Both the position numbers and the translations under genes were made by a program. From an uncultured Thalassotalea sp. (lineage in GTDB: Bacteria > Pseudomonadota > Gammaproteobacteria > Enterobacterales > Alteromonadaceae): DNA of 64,000 nucleotides. The notes below the pieces were generated by a model. It was given only the letters and a program-made list of their open reading frames with translations. It was not told the origin of the DNA and made no database searches. This document shows, piece after piece, positions 7,409 to 14,500 of this stretch. The stretch covers positions 186,001-250,000 of the forward strand of contig CANLNK010000003.1 of assembly GCA_947492575.1 (NCBI GenBank), given 5' to 3'. The first letter of the stretch is position 1; each line of letters starts with the position of its first letter.

Positions 7409-7927
7409 TTGAGCATTAGAGTTGTTGAGGTTGTTGATTACGATCCAAATTGGAAGAATGCTTTTGAAACTGAAAGAGTATTGCTAGCTAATGCAATTGG
7501 TATTAATGCTATCAAAATAGAACATATTGGCAGTACATCTGTTGTTGGTTTAGCAGCCAAGCCTGTTATTGATATTCTAATAGAGGTTGCCGACCTTAAA
7601 GAGTTAGATAATGCAGCAGAAAACATGAAAGCCCTTGGCTACCTTGTTAAAGGTGAAAATGGTATTGAAGGTAGACGCTATTTTCAAAAAGGAGGCAACC
7701 AACGTAGTCACCATGTTCATGCATTTCAAACTAATGACTTGCACTTGTATCGACATAGAGCATTTAAAGAATACCTAATTGAGCATTCTGAAATAGCTTC
7801 AGAGTATGGAATTCTTAAAAAAGAGGCTGCAGCTAAAAGTGATAATAATATTAATGTATATATGGCACTAAAAAATAACTTTATTCAAAAGCATGAAAAA
7901 ATAGCTATTGAGTGGTTTGGCAACTAA
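7409..7927 (+). CDS. Cassette 11: GrpB/UPF0157 family protein
   Basis: 172 aa from TTG 7409, chosen because GGAG lies six bases upstream. The family's typical opening (RVVEVVDYDPNW) follows at once; upstream in-frame TTG 7391 and ATG 7397 overlap or abut the attC10 core. The family hallmarks are present: IEHIGSTSV, GLAAKPVIDI, and HHVHAF later on. UPF0157 proteins have a nucleotidyltransferase-like fold, often next to CoaE or in cassettes and phages; biochemical function is not settled. Complete length for the family. Stop in attC11. Confidence 0.9.
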   Translation: MSIRVVEVVDYDPNWKNAFETERVLLANAIGINAIKIEHIGSTSVVGLAAKPVIDILIEVADLKELDNAAENMKALGYLVKGENGIEGRRYFQKGGNQRSHHVHAFQTNDLHLYRHRAFKEYLIEHSEIASEYGILKKEAAAKSDNNINVYMALKNNFIQKHEKIAIEWFGN

Positions 7928-8023
7928 CAAGGCAATTATGCATGGGACGTCTAAAGCTTGGCTGGCGCTCATTCTTCGCTAATTTTAGCCAAGCTTAATA
8001 CGCCCCATATTGCGGCGTTAAGT
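7922..8023 (+). repeat. attC11
   Basis: Left core AACTAAC, right core GTTAAGT (8017-8023). Inner arms GCTTGGCT / AGCCAAGC. Confidence 0.9.
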
Positions 8024-8036
8024 TGCTAAGGAAAGT

Positions 8037-8405
8037 ATGGCATCTCTCAAACCTCTAAAAGGTGTCGCTTATGATATCGCGCACCATGCACAAAGCGGAT
8101 TAAGCTTTTTACATCCTCATTTGGGTGAAATGTGCAGAGAAGTAGGTATAACCGAAGCAACTATTGATTTAATGGCTAAGGATTCTTATCCCGCAGATCT
8201 GAGAGAATACAAACCTTTAAAACTAGCAATAGGCGCGCTTAAAGATAAATTTGCCATTATCCTTAGCAAAAGAGAAATGAGTTTGGATTTTATTAGTGAG
8301 TTAAAGCTTAAGTTTATTTTTTATACCGCTGATAACTCACTTTGTGTAGTGGAGTCTACCTTGGTAAAAACAAATGGTACTACTCACGTACAAACAGTGA
8401 AATAG
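8037..8405 (+). CDS. Cassette 12: soluble protein of unknown function
   Basis: 122 aa, ATG start behind AAGGAAAG. A helical first half (KGVAYDIAHHAQSGLSFLHP, three His) is followed by a Lys-rich middle and a beta-rich end (KLKFIFYTADNSLCVVEST). No membrane segment. I do not recognise the family. Stop lies three bases before attC12. Confidence 0.68.
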   Translation: MASLKPLKGVAYDIAHHAQSGLSFLHPHLGEMCREVGITEATIDLMAKDSYPADLREYKPLKLAIGALKDKFAIILSKREMSLDFISELKLKFIFYTADNSLCVVESTLVKTNGTTHVQTVK

Positions 8406-8407
8406 CA

Positions 8408-8507
8408 ACTTAACAAGTTGCTCAAAAGGACGTAAAACGCTTGGCTTGCGCTCCTTCGTCGCTAATTTTAGCCAAGCATTTATGCGCCCATTAGTAAGGC
8501 GTTATGT
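8408..8507 (+). repeat. attC12
   Basis: Left core ACTTAAC, right core GTTATGT (8501-8507), inner arms GCTTGGCT / AGCCAAGC. Confidence 0.9.
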
Positions 8508-8526
8508 GTTTCTCAAGGATTGAGCT

Positions 8527-8815
8527 ATGTATCCACTAAATAAGTTAGAAATACCACCTGAAGTAGCCCAACAAAAATGAGCCGTTCGAAGAGTTTAAAC
8601 AGGATGTCTCAATAGTTAATGTTAAGCTTGAAAGTGGTGAAGTTTTCGAAAGAGTAATGCTTCTCTATCCAAATTATGTAATTGCTGCAGCAGAGCAAAC
8701 TAAATTACCGTTTGAGCCATCGAAAGTTGTTTCAGTAACTCAAGATAAAAGTGAAAATCACAAGTTTAAAGATTCAACATGGTGTTTTTGGTACGATCAT
8801 AATCAAGTGGTATAA
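8527..8815 (+). pseudogene. Cassette 13: frameshifted gene
   Basis: An ATG at 8527 behind a GGATTGAG element opens a frame that reads MYPLNKLEIPPEVAQQK and stops at 8578. The adjacent frame then stays open from about 8570 to the TAA at 8813-8815, just before attC13, reading NEPFEEFKQDVSIVNVKLES and onward to ...WCFWYDHNQVV. Removing one A from the A5 run at 8573-8577 restores a single ORF of about 95 codons that fills the cassette like its neighbours. The intact product would be a small soluble protein of unknown family. The extra A may be a real lesion or a homopolymer sequencing error. Confidence 0.75.
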
Positions 8816-8817
8816 AC

Positions 8818-8921
8818 ACATAACAAGCGCATTAAGCATGGGACTGTTAACAGTTTGCTCGGTTCCGCTACGCTTCACAATTTTAGCAAACTATTATCAG
8901 CTCCTTATGCGGGCGTTAGGC
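8818..8921 (+). repeat. attC13
   Basis: Left core ACATAAC, right core GTTAGGC (8915-8921). Only a handful of differences from attC2 across about 100 bp. Confidence 0.93.
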
Positions 8922-8945
8922 GCTATTTAGAGTATGGAGAAGATA

Positions 8946-9335
8946 TTGAGTGAAATAGTAAATGGTTCTTGTAATTGTGGTTATGTTGAATTCTCCATAA
9001 ACATGGAACTTAAGGACGTTTATGTTTGCCACTGTTCGATTTGTCGTAAGTCAACAGGTAGCGGAGGAATCGCTGTTTCTGTAGTACCTAATGAAAAGTT
9101 TGATTGGCTCTCAGGGAAAGACTATATAAAAACTTGGAATAAGCCTAATCACGATTGGGAAACTAGCTTTTGTACAAATTGTGGTTCTCCTTTACCTGGT
9201 AAAAACGATGAATCTTCCACTTATATCCCGGTAAGTTTGTTAGACTCAGGCTTCGAAAATCTGAAAGTTAAAAAGCATATATTCCTTGATTCAAAGGCTG
9301 TTTGGGAAGAAGTACCAGATGGTAGTAGCGCCTAA
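8946..9335 (+). CDS. Cassette 14: GFA-domain protein (CENP-V/GFA family)
   Basis: 129 aa from TTG 8946, which has GGAG at good distance; ATG 8934 would sit on GAG. The zinc-binding pattern of the glutathione-dependent formaldehyde-activating (GFA) fold is complete: CNCG near the start, CHCSICRKSTG about 25 residues later, and CTNCGSPLP after residue 70. The GFA family includes S-(hydroxymethyl)glutathione synthase, but most members have no proven substrate. Cytoplasmic. The stop is inside attC14. A second, different GFA gene is in cassette 17. Confidence 0.88.
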   Translation: MSEIVNGSCNCGYVEFSINMELKDVYVCHCSICRKSTGSGGIAVSVVPNEKFDWLSGKDYIKTWNKPNHDWETSFCTNCGSPLPGKNDESSTYIPVSLLDSGFENLKVKKHIFLDSKAVWEEVPDGSSA

Positions 9336-9428
9336 CAAGTCAATCAAGTCGGACGTATAACAGTTGGCTGCGTTCACTTCGTTTACAATTTAGGCAACTA
9401 TTTTTCGCCGCTTATTGGGGCGTTAGTT
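9330..9428 (+). repeat. attC14
   Basis: Left core GCCTAAC, right core GTTAGTT (9422-9428). Inner arms AGTTGGCTG / TAGGCAACT. Confidence 0.88.
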
Positions 9429-9458
9429 TGCAATCAGATTCTGCCACACTAGGATAGT

Positions 9459-10013
9459 ATGAATAACACAAAAGTAGTTGCTGTCAGTGGAGCATCTGGC
9501 GCAGGAAAAACCACCATTGTTAAACAACTAGCTAATGAGTTTGATTGCCCATTTTTACTTTTTGATGATTACACTGATAAAAGTACATACCCTCAAAACA
9601 TGAAAAACTGGCTAATAAATGGAGCAAACGTTTCTCTGATTAAAACACCAAAATTTGTCACTTCTTTGGAAGACTTAATTTCAAAAAATAGCAGTCGTTA
9701 TATTTTCATTGAGGAGCCATTTGGTAAAGAGCGTGACTCTATGTCGTCTTTAATCGATTATGTTGTTTTGTTAGATCAACCTATGGAATTGTGTTTAGCC
9801 CGTATTATCAGAAGACACACTGAGAACCCAAGTGAAGATTCAATAAATTCAATATCAAATTACTTAAATAAATACGTAGATTACTTTAGAGCAATCTACG
9901 TGGACGCTGTAAACCAAGTTAGAAAAAACTCTGATTTAATATTTCAAGACGTAGCTTCAATTAAAGACACAACAATTCATATTAGTAACTGGTTGAAAAG
10001 TAATGCAAACTAA
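9459..10013 (+). CDS. Cassette 15: P-loop kinase (uridine kinase / AAA-like)
   Basis: 184 aa. Walker A GASGAGKTT at residues 11-19, followed by LLFDDYTD at about 34-41, which matches the uridine-kinase-type Walker B/substrate loop, and an Arg-rich lid (LARIIRRHT). The end is alpha-helical. The substrate is not known; candidates are nucleosides or other small hydroxyl compounds. Soluble and complete. The longest catalytic cassette gene here. The TAA stop is in the attC15 left core. Confidence 0.82.
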   Translation: MNNTKVVAVSGASGAGKTTIVKQLANEFDCPFLLFDDYTDKSTYPQNMKNWLINGANVSLIKTPKFVTSLEDLISKNSSRYIFIEEPFGKERDSMSSLIDYVVLLDQPMELCLARIIRRHTENPSEDSINSISNYLNKYVDYFRAIYVDAVNQVRKNSDLIFQDVASIKDTTIHISNWLKSNAN

Positions 10014-10096
10014 CAAGTTACTCAAAAGGACGCAAAACGCTTGGCTTGCGCTCATTCTTCGCTAAGTTTAATACGCCTCTTATTCAGGCGTTATGT
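10008..10096 (+). repeat. attC15 (internally deleted)
   Basis: Left core AACTAAC and right core GTTATGT (10090-10096) are intact, and the left half matches attC12. However, the right inner arm AGCCAAGC is missing: TAAGTTT runs straight into AATACGCC. The site is 89 bp against about 100 for its relatives. Confidence 0.85.
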
Positions 10097-10121
10097 TTAC
10101 CAAGATTGGAGTCGTATTACG

Positions 10122-10400
10122 ATGGATTCGTTAACTAAAATAGACATTCTTTTTGCAGGACTAATATTAATACCTATTAGTGTGTATTTTATCTCAGGCC
10201 TACAAAACTATTTAATAAAGTCGGTTATAAATAAAGAAGTTAACGTCTTTTCTTCAGTCATCTCTGTTGCAATGATCAATAATTATTCCTTTTCTAGTAA
10301 CATTTGGGGGTTAATTATCTTGGCTCTCGGCTTTGTTTTATTCTTTTATGTATTTGCTTGTGGTACGGCATTTATTTCAAAATATTCCAAAAATGATTGA
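10122..10400 (+). CDS. Cassette 16: two-TM membrane protein
   Basis: 92 aa from ATG 10122, with GGAG upstream; the frame is open through attC15 but that part is site DNA. Hydrophobic segments at about 7-26 and 62-84, with a polar loop between. No recognised family. Confidence 0.65.
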   Translation: MDSLTKIDILFAGLILIPISVYFISGLQNYLIKSVINKEVNVFSSVISVAMINNYSFSSNIWGLIILALGFVLFFYVFACGTAFISKYSKND

Positions 10401-10404
10401 GTAT

Positions 10405-10509
10405 CGTAAACATATCAAGTGCATTAAGTGAAGGGGCAGCTAACAGTTGGTTCCGCTTCGCTTTACATTTTAGCCAATTATTACTTGGCCGTTTTTGGCG
10501 GCGTTACGA
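10405..10509 (+). repeat. attC16 (left core degenerate)
   Basis: Right core GTTACGA (10503-10509) and the central part GGTTCCGCTTCGCT...TTAGCCAAT are recognisable. The left end reads CGTAAACATATCAAG in place of CCTAACAAG, so R'' is damaged. Confidence 0.7.
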
Positions 10510-10524
10510 GTTCAAGGAGGAAAC

Positions 10525-10881
10525 ATGATCAAAGCGACTTGTCATTGCGGAAATATTGTTATCACAGCAACGATGCTACTGGACTCAATTACCAGCTGTA
10601 ATTGTTCAATGTGTTACCGATTAGGTGCTCTTTGGGCTTATTACACAGTCGATCAAGTTGATATTAAAGTAAAATCAGAGGCTACCGTTTATTTGTGGGG
10701 TAGCGAAATTCGCGCTTATCACTCTTGCACTCGTTGTGGTTGTACAACTCACTATACACAAAAAAGAGATGACGGGATAACTAAGGTAGCAATCAACACT
10801 AGAATGGCCGCTTCTGAACTATTTGAGTCAGCTAATGTAAGGTTTTTCGATGGTGCTGATACTTTTAAATATATTGAGTAA
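10525..10881 (+). CDS. Cassette 17: second GFA-domain protein
   Basis: 118 aa from ATG 10525 behind a textbook AAGGAGG; the open frame before it belongs to attC16. Zinc pattern: CHCGN at residues 6-10, CNCSMC at about 28-33 and CTRCGC near 73-78. It differs widely from the GFA protein of cassette 14, so it is a separate acquisition and not a recent copy. Predicted cytoplasmic; substrate unknown. Confidence 0.87.
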   Translation: MIKATCHCGNIVITATMLLDSITSCNCSMCYRLGALWAYYTVDQVDIKVKSEATVYLWGSEIRAYHSCTRCGCTTHYTQKRDDGITKVAINTRMAASELFESANVRFFDGADTFKYIE

Positions 10882-10887
10882 AAGAGC

Positions 10888-10974
10888 ACTTAAAAAGTTT
10901 GTCAAACCTCATTCTACTCATAAGGGAAATGGACTGCACTAAATTCGATAGCAGCTCATAAAAAAAGTTATAGC
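10888..10974 (+). repeat. attC17 (decayed)
   Basis: The first 19 bases (from ACTTAAA) match the start of attC12 at 16 positions, and GTTATAG closes it at 10968-10974. The inner arms are not recognisable. Confidence 0.4.
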
Positions 10975-10986
10975 AAAGGAAACACA

Positions 10987-11313
10987 TTGTATAAATCAAG
11001 ACTATATAGTGGAAATATACTGTTCCTGTTAGGCGCTTTCCCTGCTCTATATGTACTTTATGGAATTACGTTCGATGAGGCAGCGGCACAAGCAGGTGTA
11101 GTTGGTTTATTTATTTTCTTTGCACTTGGACCTTTTTTGGCTTTTGGTTCTCTTTTATCGGTTTCCGCAGTGTTAAGGCTAACCAATCTTAAACAAATTA
11201 AAGCTGCTAAATTACATTCGCCTATTGGCACTATTTCAATTGCCTTAGGTTGGCTAATTGCGCTGCTAGTTTGTATGATTTTGGTGGGCGTTGCCATTGC
11301 ACTTTTACGTTGA
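10987..11313 (+). CDS. Cassette 18: three-TM membrane protein
   Basis: 108 aa, TTG start six bases after AAAGGA. Hydrophobic segments at about 8-28, 38-62 and 83-107 with a short basic loop (RLTNLKQIKAAKLH) between the second and third. No recognised family. Less AT-biased than neighbouring cassettes. Confidence 0.68.
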   Translation: MYKSRLYSGNILFLLGAFPALYVLYGITFDEAAAQAGVVGLFIFFALGPFLAFGSLLSVSAVLRLTNLKQIKAAKLHSPIGTISIALGWLIALLVCMILVGVAIALLR

Positions 11314-11317
11314 TAGC

Positions 11318-11412
11318 AATTTAAAAGCACTTTAAAACGGTGGATGAGACTCAGCTAGGCTTCGTTACGCAAGATTAGCCAAGTATTCTCACACCTTTTC
11401 TCAAAGCTATGT
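11318..11412 (+). repeat. attC18 (both core sites mutated)
   Basis: The inner arms CTAGGCT...TTAGCCAAG and the outer pairing GGTG/CACC survive. The left core reads TTTAAAA where CCTAACA is expected, and the right core reads GCTATGT (11406-11412) for GTTATGT. Confidence 0.6.
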
Positions 11413-11471
11413 GTCGCCATATCGTTTTAGCGTTGTTTATAAAAAATAATTATCTATTAAAGAGGGATTAT

Positions 11472-11627
11472 ATGATGGAGATTATGGGGTTAATATTTGG
11501 TTCGGTAGGTATGTCATTCGGTATATTGGGCTATACGTTCGCTATACATACGAAGAAAAAACTAGAGAAACTTGAGCTCGAACTAAAGAAACAAAATGTA
11601 CTAAGTCACAACGTTAAACCGAACTAA
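11472..11627 (+). CDS. Cassette 19: small single-TM protein with coiled coil
   Basis: 51 aa from ATG 11472 (ATG 11475 also possible), with GAGGGA upstream. One hydrophobic segment (about 5-26, Gly rich) followed by a charged heptad-like helix (KKKLEKLELELKK). The layout is common in small marine-bacterial membrane proteins of unknown role. Last gene that can be tied to the array. Confidence 0.6.
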   Translation: MMEIMGLIFGSVGMSFGILGYTFAIHTKKKLEKLELELKKQNVLSHNVKPN

Positions 11628-11662
11628 TAGATAGCTTCTTTTTATTGCTTTGGTAATTTAGC

Positions 11663-11725
11663 GCAACAAACGCGGGAGCTTATGACGCTTGGTTAGTGTA
11701 TGTTCCTTTTCTAATTAAGGTAGTG
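11663..11725 (+). repeat. Half attC remnant
   Basis: CAACAAACGCGGGAG, then CGCTTGGTTAG and GTTCCTTTTCTAATTAAGG, line up with the left half of attC7/attC8-type sites. No right core is seen. Confidence 0.35.
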
Positions 11726-11760
11726 TCGGGCTATTGTCGGGTGGATTTCGTACCTGACAG
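11724..11760. promoter_or_regulatory. Probable operator of the HTH-2TM gene (copy 1)
   Basis: TGTCGGG at 11724 and CTGACAG at 11754 are exactly 30 bp apart start to start. The same pair at the same distance precedes the related HTH gene at 18073. A second TGTCGGGT at 11735 forms an imperfect inverted repeat with ACCTGACA at 11752. Autoregulation is inferred. Confidence 0.5.
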
Positions 11761-11808
11761 GTAGAGATTTAGTTAAAAATTCTGAGTCGAGAGTACAGGA
11801 GCAAATTT

Positions 11809-12270
11809 ATGATACTTAAAGAACTAAGAATAACTCGCCACTTATCACAGGAGCAATTAGCTCAGATGTCAGGGCTAAGTGTTAGAACCATTCAAAGAAT
11901 AGAAAGTGGTGCGAACGCTAGTTTGGAGTCTCAAAAATGCCTTGCTGCTGCTCTCGATGTATCAATCGAAACATTACATCAGGAGACTATTATGTTTGAT
12001 AAAAACTCAGAAAATTGGAACAACTTGTCGCTTTTTATGAAAGTTTGGTTTGCATTTAATTTCTTACAACTACGTCCTAAACGAAATACAGCGAAACGTT
12101 CAGAAGTCATATGTCACTTTTCAGGCTTTTTATTTTGTTTAATCGGTTTGGTTAACGAAGCAGCATTAGTGGGTGGACTTCTCATGCTATTTTCGGGCTA
12201 TTTATTCTCTTTTCTAAAATGGCAAGGCGATAAGTATGGTATATGGTACGACGACGCTATCAACAAGTGA
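11809..12270 (+). CDS. XRE-family regulator with C-terminal two-TM domain (copy 1)
   Basis: 153 aa. Residues 2-57 form a Cro/C1-type helix-turn-helix (LSQEQLAQMSGLSVRTIQRIE). A polar linker follows, then a hydrophobic part (about 102-135) and a short tail. Membrane-tethered HTH proteins with this '2TM' domain are common in Bacteroidetes and marine gammaproteobacteria; ligands are unknown. ATG start behind AGGAG. Shares HTH sequence, overall layout and an upstream motif with the gene at 18073-18558. Confidence 0.85.
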   Translation: MILKELRITRHLSQEQLAQMSGLSVRTIQRIESGANASLESQKCLAAALDVSIETLHQETIMFDKNSENWNNLSLFMKVWFAFNFLQLRPKRNTAKRSEVICHFSGFLFCLIGLVNEAALVGGLLMLFSGYLFSFLKWQGDKYGIWYDDAINK

Positions 12271-12395
12271 CTATGGACCTAAAGCATAAAGTAAGAAGTA
12301 GAACACTTTTTGTTCCGTTTATTTTCCCTGTGCTGCACCTTCGCATAACAATAGCCTTTAAGGCAGATTAGCAGCCTTCAATCATAGGAAACACA

Positions 12396-13379
12396 ATGAA
12401 CCGCCCTCTTCCAAACAAAGTAGAACTTGGTTTTCTACCGACACCTGTTAGTGAGCTTTCAAAACTTAGCGCCATACTAGGTGGTCCTAAAATTCTGATG
12501 AAGCGAGACGACTTAACTGGGCTCGGAATGGGCGGAAATAAAACGCGAAAACTTGAGTTTATTTTACAAGACGCCCTTGAAAAAGGCTGCGATACCATTG
12601 TTACGGCAGGAGCATCACAATCAAATCATTGCCGGCAAACAGCAGCTGCGGCTGCTCAGCTGCAACTTGAGTGTCACCTTGTTCTAGGTGGTGAAGCGCC
12701 AAACGTAGCGAATGGAAATTTATTACTCGATCAGCTTTTTGGGGCACATATTCACTGGGCAGGTCAGCACAGAAAAGGTGAAGACATACCCCAAATTACA
12801 GACAAGCTTATTGCCCTAGGAAAACGTCCTTACATTGTACCTTACGGCGGGTCTAATGAACTCGGTGCATATAGTTTTGCCCATGCATTGAAAGAGCTCG
12901 ATACGCAAATAGATACAGAGTCACTCACGCATATTGTATTTGCTTCCAGTTCTGGCGGTACGCATGCGGGTTTTATGCTGGGAAAAGCGCTACTGAAAAA
13001 GCGCGTCAAGGTAATCGGTATCAATATCGATAAAGGAGAAACCGATGCAATTCCTTTCGATAAGTTTATTGTTAATTTAGCGAACAAAACTCGCGAATAT
13101 TTGAATGTAAACATTAACCCTTTTACAGATAACGATTTAATGCTCATTAGTGATTACATAGGTGAAGGCTATGGTGTTATCGGTGCTGCAGAGAAAGAAG
13201 CGATTTCGCTTACGGCAAAATCAGAAGGCATTTTACTTGATCCAGTTTATACAGGCCGAGCCATGGCGGGACTAATTGATATGATCCGTACAGGTAAACT
13301 CACTAGAAACGATAACGTGCTATTTTGGCATACCGGCGGTGCGCCTTCTCTGTTTGCTTATGCAGAATCACTAAGCTAG
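12396..13379 (+). CDS. D-cysteine desulfhydrase / ACC deaminase family enzyme
   Basis: 327 aa, the usual length for DcyD. PLP-dependent beta-elimination of D-cysteine to pyruvate, H2S and ammonia is the likely reaction. The PLP lysine is Lys49 in GGNKTRKLEF; SQSNH at about 75-79 is the conserved Ser/Asn/His segment, and HTGGAP near the C-terminus binds the cofactor phosphate face. ACC deaminase activity is the alternative and cannot be excluded by eye. Good AGGAAA ribosome site. First gene right of the array with clear metabolic function. Confidence 0.87.
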   Translation: MNRPLPNKVELGFLPTPVSELSKLSAILGGPKILMKRDDLTGLGMGGNKTRKLEFILQDALEKGCDTIVTAGASQSNHCRQTAAAAAQLQLECHLVLGGEAPNVANGNLLLDQLFGAHIHWAGQHRKGEDIPQITDKLIALGKRPYIVPYGGSNELGAYSFAHALKELDTQIDTESLTHIVFASSSGGTHAGFMLGKALLKKRVKVIGINIDKGETDAIPFDKFIVNLANKTREYLNVNINPFTDNDLMLISDYIGEGYGVIGAAEKEAISLTAKSEGILLDPVYTGRAMAGLIDMIRTGKLTRNDNVLFWHTGGAPSLFAYAESLS

Positions 13380-13471
13380 TTGGAGCTTGGTGAAGCTCTT
13401 TTCAAATGAAATATAGCAAGTATTACCCACCGCATTAGCTGTGAAAGTAGTATGTAAGAATAAGGTAGACA

Positions 13472-13834
13472 ATGGACGTAACCATCAAGAATATCCCACC
13501 AAAACTAGACGAATTTATCGCGTTAAGAGCTAACGTTGGCTGGGGTGATACACCTGCCTGTTTAGGCCAATCAGCTCTTAATAATTCGTTATTTCATGTA
13601 ATTGCTCGCAGGAATGAAGAACTTGTCGGCATGGCACGTATTGTTGGTGATGGTGCTATGTTTTTTTATATCCAAGACCTTATCGTTTCGCCTGAATTTC
13701 AACATAAAGGCATTGGCGACATGTTAATGCAGAGTATAGAATGTTATTTATCGAAAGCGGCAACTAGCGGCTCAACGGTGGGCTTGTTTTCAGCAGCTGG
13801 GAAAGAAGCGAAATATATCTGGTATGGAAAATAG
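13472..13834 (+). CDS. GNAT acetyltransferase, C-terminally shortened
   Basis: 120 aa. The acetyl-CoA site is present: QDLIVSPEFQHKGIGDMLM (beta4 and the Q/R-x-x-G-x-G/A loop), preceded by ELVGMARIVGDG. The protein ends at AAGKEAKYIWYGK, where relatives continue for about 15-20 residues with an F-Y-E-x-F-G-F strand. It therefore seems to lack the last strand, perhaps through a small deletion or frameshift. Substrate unknown. Confidence 0.75.
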   Translation: MDVTIKNIPPKLDEFIALRANVGWGDTPACLGQSALNNSLFHVIARRNEELVGMARIVGDGAMFFYIQDLIVSPEFQHKGIGDMLMQSIECYLSKAATSGSTVGLFSAAGKEAKYIWYGK

Positions 13835-13947
13835 ATAGAAACTGTTGACCTTGGTTCACCTTGACTAAAGTGATTCAATCCCCCTGCAGAATGATTAAAC
13901 AAAGATGAACAAACCCAATTACAAATAGCTACGTAAAGGAAAATCTC

Positions 13948-14382
13948 ATGGACAGAGTTAAAATTTTGATGGTATCGCTAATGTTAGGTGTTTTATACGC
14001 TTACATATCAATACCGGTTATGGGAATTGGCGCTGCGATTGCAATACCATCAAGTATTATAGCCCCCATAGCAAATACCTATCCCATTATCGCTTTGGCA
14101 TTAATTGACATTGTAACCATTGGCTTACCGTTAATGGTCATTTATTTCCTGTTAGCGTTACTGGTTAATTATTTCAATTCAAATAAACATTACTTTCCAT
14201 TTTTGCTTTTACTGACGCCCTTTTTGTTGCAGCAATTTTTCTTCTTGTTTTTAGTTGGACAATCAAGCGAATCAATTAATACGTTTGCAACGATAATGCC
14301 CAGATACATTTTAATAGCAGCTGTTGCATTATATTTGTCGATAAGCGCAAAAAACAAAAGTAAAAAGCAACTCGCAATATAA
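13948..14382 (+). CDS. Four-TM membrane protein, unknown
   Basis: 144 aa, start behind AAAGGAAA. Hydrophobic segments at about 5-34, 45-75, 83-105 and 115-135. No conserved motif recognised. Followed by a strong terminator, so probably a single-gene unit. Confidence 0.65.
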   Translation: MDRVKILMVSLMLGVLYAYISIPVMGIGAAIAIPSSIIAPIANTYPIIALALIDIVTIGLPLMVIYFLLALLVNYFNSNKHYFPFLLLLTPFLLQQFFFLFLVGQSSESINTFATIMPRYILIAAVALYLSISAKNKSKKQLAI

Positions 14383-14452
14383 AGATGTAACCCTGTAGAA
14401 AACACGTTGAGAAATCAGTGATAAAAATTTGTGATATAAATTGATGATAGAA

Positions 14453-14479
14453 AAAAGCTCCGTAAAAACGGAGCTTTTT
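14453..14479. terminator. Bidirectional terminator
   Basis: AAAAAGCTCCGT / ACGGAGCTTTTT with a tetraloop-sized gap, A-run on one side and T-run on the other. Lies between two convergent genes (13948-14382 and 14501-15469). Confidence 0.9.
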
Positions 14480-14500
14480 AGTGCTTAGGTAAAGACAACA

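Noticed and set aside
3039-9428. CRISPR array, because of regularly recurring similar sequences
   Set aside because: The repeats are about 100 bp, imperfect, palindromic and separated by genes; they are attC sites, and no cas gene is present.
12271-12395. GCATAACAATAG as a possible attC left core
   Set aside because: No paired inner arms or GTTRRRY core follows within 130 bp.
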